Program-made: the position numbers and the translations under genes | From: Eonycteris spelaea | Lineage: Eukaryota; Chordata; Mammalia; Chiroptera; Pteropodidae | DNA length: 64,000 nt | Reading direction: 5' to 3' | NCBI GenBank assembly: GCA_003508835.1 | Contig: PUFA01000034.1 | Location: forward strand, 3,994,501-4,058,500 | Shown here: in pieces, positions 59,660-64,000 of the stretch | Position numbering within the stretch: the stretch's first letter is position 1 | Layout: each line of letters opens with the position of its first letter | The notes under the pieces: model-generated | Told to the model about the DNA's origin: nothing | The model's input: only the letters and a program-made list of their open reading frames with translations | The model's database searches: none

Positions 59660-62040
59660 CTACCACATTCTCAGTCGGACGTTTTACGTCCAAAGGCTCA
59701 CCTTCGGGTCCTCGAGTTTCCCAGCCCTGAGTCACCAGCACATTTAGACACTGCATCGTCATGACAACTGCTTTAGCACACCGCTACATGTGCATGCTGC
59801 CATTATTTTCATAGCTAATTTGACATAGGGACGCACATAATTCTTTCAAATAAAGATCAGGACAAAAGCGGATGAGTTACATGTGTTTTAAACAAAGATC
59901 TGGATATCTGGATGATGACAAACCAAAGGTGTCAGCCCTCGGGTGCCGTAGTTTGAAAAGCAAATATGGACTCTGAAATAGACAAGAACAGGAAGGGCAA
60001 GATGATCGTTCTTGATTGAACACCGAGTCATCCTCAATTCCACATGCTCAGCATTGGGAGTGCCAGAGTAGAGTGGTGTGTTTGAACTGAGCTTTGTCCC
60101 TGCAGAGCCTCCCTCCCTCCCGGTGACAATGGCAGGCACCCACTGCTTTTCCTTGGCCTTCTTTACTCGCTTAGATATGTCCTCCAGACGCGAATCTGGC
60201 TCATGAGCTTCCCGCAAGACGCGACCCTCCTGCCTAGACAATAGTGCCTCTCCCATCTTGCTTTGGGTGCTGGCCTGACCTCTGGCTGGATCCATTCAAA
60301 GTTTGTAGGGCAATGGTCCCCCAGTGCCATTTCTTGTGTAAACCATCATTTCCATGCTGGTCTGAAACACCTTGGTAAGTCCAGGGTGCTCCTTGTAATA
60401 GCAAAAAGACGAGGAAGCCTAAAAATAAAAATGTCTATCAGTATTACAAAATAACCTGAGACACCTATACTACAGAACGGTATTTTTTTATTATTATTAA
60501 TGCATGGATTCATAGTTATACATTCATCCAGTAGAAACCCACGCAAGGGGTTTGAGGTCTGGAAGCGTAAACCAGCAGTAACAGGTATGGAAGGAGCACC
60601 TTCTTGTCTGTATGAATATGTAGGTCTGTGACTAAAACAGTATCTGAAAGAACTGGCTATTCTGAGATGGTTTCACAGGGGACATTTGCCTCCCATATTA
60701 TACATTTATGTACATGTGGAATTTTTATCATAATCATCTATTACCGTTGTAACCAGAAAATAAAGCAATAAAGATATTTCGAATCCAGATCACGAATTAA
60801 TGGCCCCGATACTATAGTTTCTGCTAACTCGTAATTCCACGTGTCAGTCCGTGACAGCCAGGGGCACGCTGGAGCCGACCTTTCCGCCCCCACTCTCAGG
60901 GGCCACACTGGGAGGAGAGGGATGTTTAGTGCTGACTTCACACGGGCTGATGCAGGCTTTTCCCTCAGCCACGGCATACGATGCGTCGCCATTGCTCTGG
61001 GGTACACCCAGTCTCCACTGGTGCATAGCTCAGGACCCGGGAAGCATCGAGATACCCGATGCTAACACTGGCCGCCCTGTAGGGAGCAGTGCCCATGACC
61101 CGAGGCAGAACGGGTGCCGGGCGCAGAGTGCCAGGCTCAGGCCTCCGAGAGCCTCCCTCTGCAGGGGCCTCGCGCAGCTGCCTCCCGCAGGAGGGTAGCA
61201 TGAGGCCGAGCAGGGCGCTTCGGGGCAGGGCAAGGATTCTCTTGCTGAGACGAAGCCCGTCTGGTTTGCACGCTTCACTGGGACTGAGAGAGGGAGCAGT
61301 GAACTTTCTTTTCTACTTGGCCAGACCTGGCAGGAGCGGAGCAGAAGAGGCTGGGGTGAAGGTGGCCGCGGTCGGTGTGAAAACCAGAGCTGGACTCTCA
61401 TAGAATGTGATCGTGGAGCTGCATGTCCCTTCTCTCTCGTTTCTTGGTCACGGCACGTGTGTTAGAAATGGTTTCACTCCAGAGCATGGGGGCAGCAGAA
61501 CCTGGGGTTGCGCTCAGAGCTCTGAACCCACCCAGGGTCTCAGCTAGGAGCAGTGAGCACGCTGGGCTACCTGGGAGCTGGCATCTGCACCCTGGTACCC
61601 AGGGCAGGCCGGGGCGCATAGATGTCAACCTCAAGGACAAAGAAGGGTGGACTGGCAAGTTCAGGCTGGGAAGGCCAGAAAGATCCTCTGACGTTCTGGG
61701 TGGGGGAGCCCTCTTCATGAAGTCCTGGGGCCCAGTAAGTGGAGGGAGCTGCCGGAAAGCCTCCCCAGTTATGACGGAGGCGACCACCCCAAATCGAGGG
61801 GAGTTTTTGCTCCCGCCTGGTGGCCAGTGTTGAGAATGGAGAAAGCCCTCCCCAGGCCCGCGGGCTCATGCCATGGACGGCGTGGGTGGCAGCCTTTCTC
61901 TCCTTAGGACAGATTCCCAGACCTCTGAGCCTTTGCTCCAGCTGCTGTTCATCTTTTCCTGCCTTTCCACCCTCCACCATCTCTCGGAGGGTGAAGGTCC
62001 AGAGCTTAGATCGCAAAATGTAAGGGGTGTGCCATTGAGG
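59660..62040. other. SP110 intron between SAND and PHD exons
   Basis: The first half is ordinary. From about 60,840 to 62,500 the GC and CpG content rises and frames on both strands lengthen for compositional reasons. No family exon was recognised. Confidence 0.4.
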
Positions 62041-62044
62041 TCTG

Positions 62045-62046
62045 AG

Positions 62047-62112
<66 letters not shown>

Positions 62113-62114
62113 GT
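62045..62114. repeat. (TC)n microsatellite
   Basis: Nearly uninterrupted TC dinucleotides with two single-base breaks. Arg/Glu-rich reverse frames over it are artefacts. Confidence 0.95.
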
Positions 62115-62532
62115 GCTCGTGGGGCGGGGCGCAGAACCCGGGGCTCCTGCTTCTCCTCACGTGGGCTCCCACCGCCTGGGCTCAAGTTCACGTACCAAGC
62201 CCCCGGAACCCTGTTAGATTGCAGAGTCCGTTCAGCCCGTCTGTGTTTCCGAGGGTGCTGATGCTGCTGGCCCTCCAACCACCGTGCGCAGAAAGGGCTT
62301 AAATGACCTGCCAGTCCCTTCTGGCTCCGGCAGCCCGTGACCGTTCTCGCCACCTGCTCTCGCAGCTTGAAAGGCCAGGCTGACCCTCCATCCGCGTCCC
62401 GCCTGAGCGCCGCGGTCCTCGGTCCGGGGTTGAAAGCGTCCCCCTGGGGCAGGCGGCGGCAGCGTGCCCCGCGGTGTCCGGGCTCGCTGGGTCTCACTGA
62501 TTCCAGTGGCACCGCATTATCTCTTCTTCCAG

Positions 62533-62641
62533 CAGACGAGCCTCTGTGAGGTGTGCCGTAGACAGGACCACTGCTCTGCTGCAACACGTGTCCAAGGGCC
62601 TTTCACAAAGACTGCCACATCCCCTCTGCGGAGCCTGAGAG
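62533..62641 (+). CDS. SP110: SP110 exon 16: PHD finger, first part (frameshifted)
   Basis: After acceptor tcttcttccag the phase-0 frame reads QTSLCEVCRRQDH, giving the first zinc pair CEVC. The continuation with LCCNTCPRAFHKDCHIPSAE and PER is in the next frame. It carries the second Cys pair (C..NTC), the His and the fifth Cys of a C4HC3 PHD finger. The exon is 109 bases where phase 0 in and phase 2 out need 110. The loss lies at about 62,568-62,573 (gaccactg for expected gaccagctg). The donor AG|gtcagt is sound and the next exon fits phase 2. As written the PHD finger is not made in this exon. Confidence 0.85.
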
Positions 62642-63308
62642 GTCAGTGAGATGCAGCCCGCCTGCCTCATGCACACACACCTGCTGGGCTCCTGGTCACT
62701 CCGCTCCAGACAGGACAGCAGGACCTGTGAGAGGTGGGCGCAGGGGACCCTGATGGGGCGGCAGCCTGTGTTGCCCCGGTCTCAGTGACAGCCCTGTGTC
62801 TGTGAGCCTGCGGCCGGGCCACCTGGCGCCATGCTGCCGCAGGGAGTGTCCTTGCCTAGGTTTGCAGCAGACCCCTGTCCCAGGGGGATGGAGACGGGAA
62901 ATGCCAGCTGTCTGTGTTCTCTGCTTATGCAGAAAAGGCAGGAAACGAGGCCTGGTACCAACGGGCTGATGCAGGCCGAGGTCCCCAGGGGTTGAGGTCT
63001 AGTTTTAGATGATTGGGCCTGGCGGGCAAGGCTCCTCATGCTCCCATCAGCTCGGACAGGGAGAGGAGAGGCCGCCACTCACCCTGACACGGCTCTCCAC
63101 CCACTATGCCCCGTCTACCCCTGACCTGCAATGGAGGGGGGAGTGTCAACTCAGACCCCACGTGGGGGTCTTGGAGACTCTGGGAAGTGTCCCCTTCATG
63201 CCCTGGCTGTGCCCACCAGCCATTCCTGAAAGGAGGACAGTGGCAGCTGTAGGAACGGTGGCTGTTTCCAGGGGTCCGGCCCTGGCTCACTTCCGCCCAA
63301 CCTCTCAG

Positions 63309-63417
63309 GAGCCCGTGGAGTTGCACCTTCTGCAGGATGGAGGCATCTTCAAGGACTCAGCTGTGCCCCAGGAAGTCGGATGTCCTGGCAAGACGGATGA
63401 GCCCCGAGGAGCAGCTG
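63309..63417 (+). CDS. SP110: SP110 exon 17: PHD finger end and linker
   Basis: This 109-base exon has acceptor acctctcag and donor CTG|gtgagt. It encodes RSPWSCTFCRMEASSRTQL followed by CPRKSDVLARRMSPEEQL. WSCTFC supplies the last Cys pair of the PHD finger, and MSPEEQL matches the family linker CPEEQL before the bromodomain. Intact and in phase 2 with the preceding donor. Confidence 0.93.
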
Positions 63418-63649
63418 GTGAGTCGGGTGGGAGCCCCGAGCCTTGTCCTTCCACGCACATGCGAGAAGTCGGTCACAGAGCCTTCGACGTCTCGCTGCAG
63501 AGGCTGCCGATTCAGTGCCCAGACAGGAAGCCTGAACCCCACCTCACGGCCCTTTGGCTGACGTGGTCGGAGGGGCTGTGTGTCCGGCCACGGCTGGCTG
63601 CCAGTCAACAAGCCACACTCCAATTTAAAGCTGCCTTGATGTTTTACAG

Positions 63650-63721
63650 AAATGTGAATTCCTCCTCTTGAAGGCCTACTGCCATCCACGAAGCTTCTTG
63701 TTTGCAGAGATCCCACATAAC
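63650..63721 (+). CDS. SP110: SP110 exon 18: KCEFLLLK exon at bromodomain start
   Basis: This 72-base exon runs phase 0 to phase 0, with acceptor gttttacag and donor CATAAC|gtaagt. It encodes KCEFLLLKAYCHPRSFLFAE and IPHN. Exactly 24 codons; human SP110 isoforms of 689 and 713 residues differ by such a cassette, and SP140 has KCEFLLLKVYCC here. The remaining bromodomain exons lie beyond 64,000. Confidence 0.93.
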
Positions 63722-63908
63722 GTAAGTCACATCTCATGATCCGCACCCTCCAGGCATCTCATGTAAAACTCCTCCCACAAATTTAAAGTATGAGTCCCGT
63801 GCTTCCTGTCGCAGAGAGCAGAAACTGCGCGCGACTCCACCCCGCTGTGCTGGCCTCACCTCCCGTGGGTCCTGGTCTCACCTTCTCCTAGGCGAGAAGG
63901 TCTTTCTT

Positions 63909-64000
63909 AAGGATAGCTTAGTGGTTAAGAGCTGAGACTCAGGAGCCAAACTGTGGGTTTGAGTCCCAACTCTACCACTTTTTCACTGTGACGTCGTGGG
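63909..64000 (+). repeat. MIR SINE, cut by window end
   Basis: The text tagcttagtggttaagagct, gactcaggagccaaactgtg, ggtttgagtcccaactctac is the MIR 5' half. It continues past the window. Confidence 0.85.

Noticed and set aside
61567..62587. Long Arg/Glu-rich minus-strand frames (about 200 codons)
   Set aside because: They cross the (TC)n tract and a GC-rich block; no domain, splice sites or conservation evident.

Overview
This is mammalian nuclear DNA: a single locus with long introns, small exons bounded by AG/GT, and dense retroposons. No bacterial-style gene organisation is present. It holds two divergently arranged members of the speckled-protein (SP100) family, which encode interferon-induced nuclear-body chromatin readers. 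On the minus strand, about 1-29,600, lies the 5' half of SP140, running off the left edge. On the plus strand, about 29,700-63,721 and beyond, lies SP110, running off the right edge before the rest of its bromodomain. This head-to-head order matches the human SP110-SP140 pair. The host looks like a laurasiatherian mammal, judging from the L1 types. A 5S-rRNA-headed SINE makes a bat, possibly a fruit bat, plausible, but I cannot prove this.

Layout. 1-13,215: SP140 exons in reverse order (small acidic linker exons, then the two HSR/CARD-like exons). 13,216-29,550: SP140 intron 1, filled by a nested stack of LINE-1 copies (an old L1 split by an LTR and by a younger L1, beside an internally deleted L1). 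29,550-29,850: probable shared promoter with an ISRE/PRDI-like site. 32,286-34,921: SP110 HSR exons. 36,235-41,809: SP110 linker exons, with an RPL17 retropseudogene in one intron. 46,863-53,536: duplicated basic/HGIQEK-type exons, with an L1 5'-end fragment, a hAT transposase relic and a second internally deleted L1. 58,238-58,830: SAND exons. 59,597: an SP110b-like alternative 3' exon. 62,533-63,417: PHD finger. 63,650-63,721: first bromodomain-side exon.

The most noteworthy signal is that reading frames across both genes are interrupted by single-base length changes, mostly deletions and mostly in short homopolymers. Examples are the SP140 HSR exon, SP110 exon 2, several linker exons, the b-type terminal exon and the PHD exon. 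Other exons (SP110 HSR part 2, both HGIQEK exons, SAND, WSCTFC, bromodomain start) are intact. Either this pair has decayed in this lineage or the assembly carries homopolymer indels; the sequence alone cannot decide. Other points of interest are two L1 copies sharing one ORF2 deletion junction (a non-autonomous L1 lineage), a 5S-L1 chimeric SINE with target-site duplications, and intragenic exon duplication in both genes. I found no convincing evidence of a wholly new biological system. Exon assignments rest on remembered human family sequences and on splice sites read by eye.
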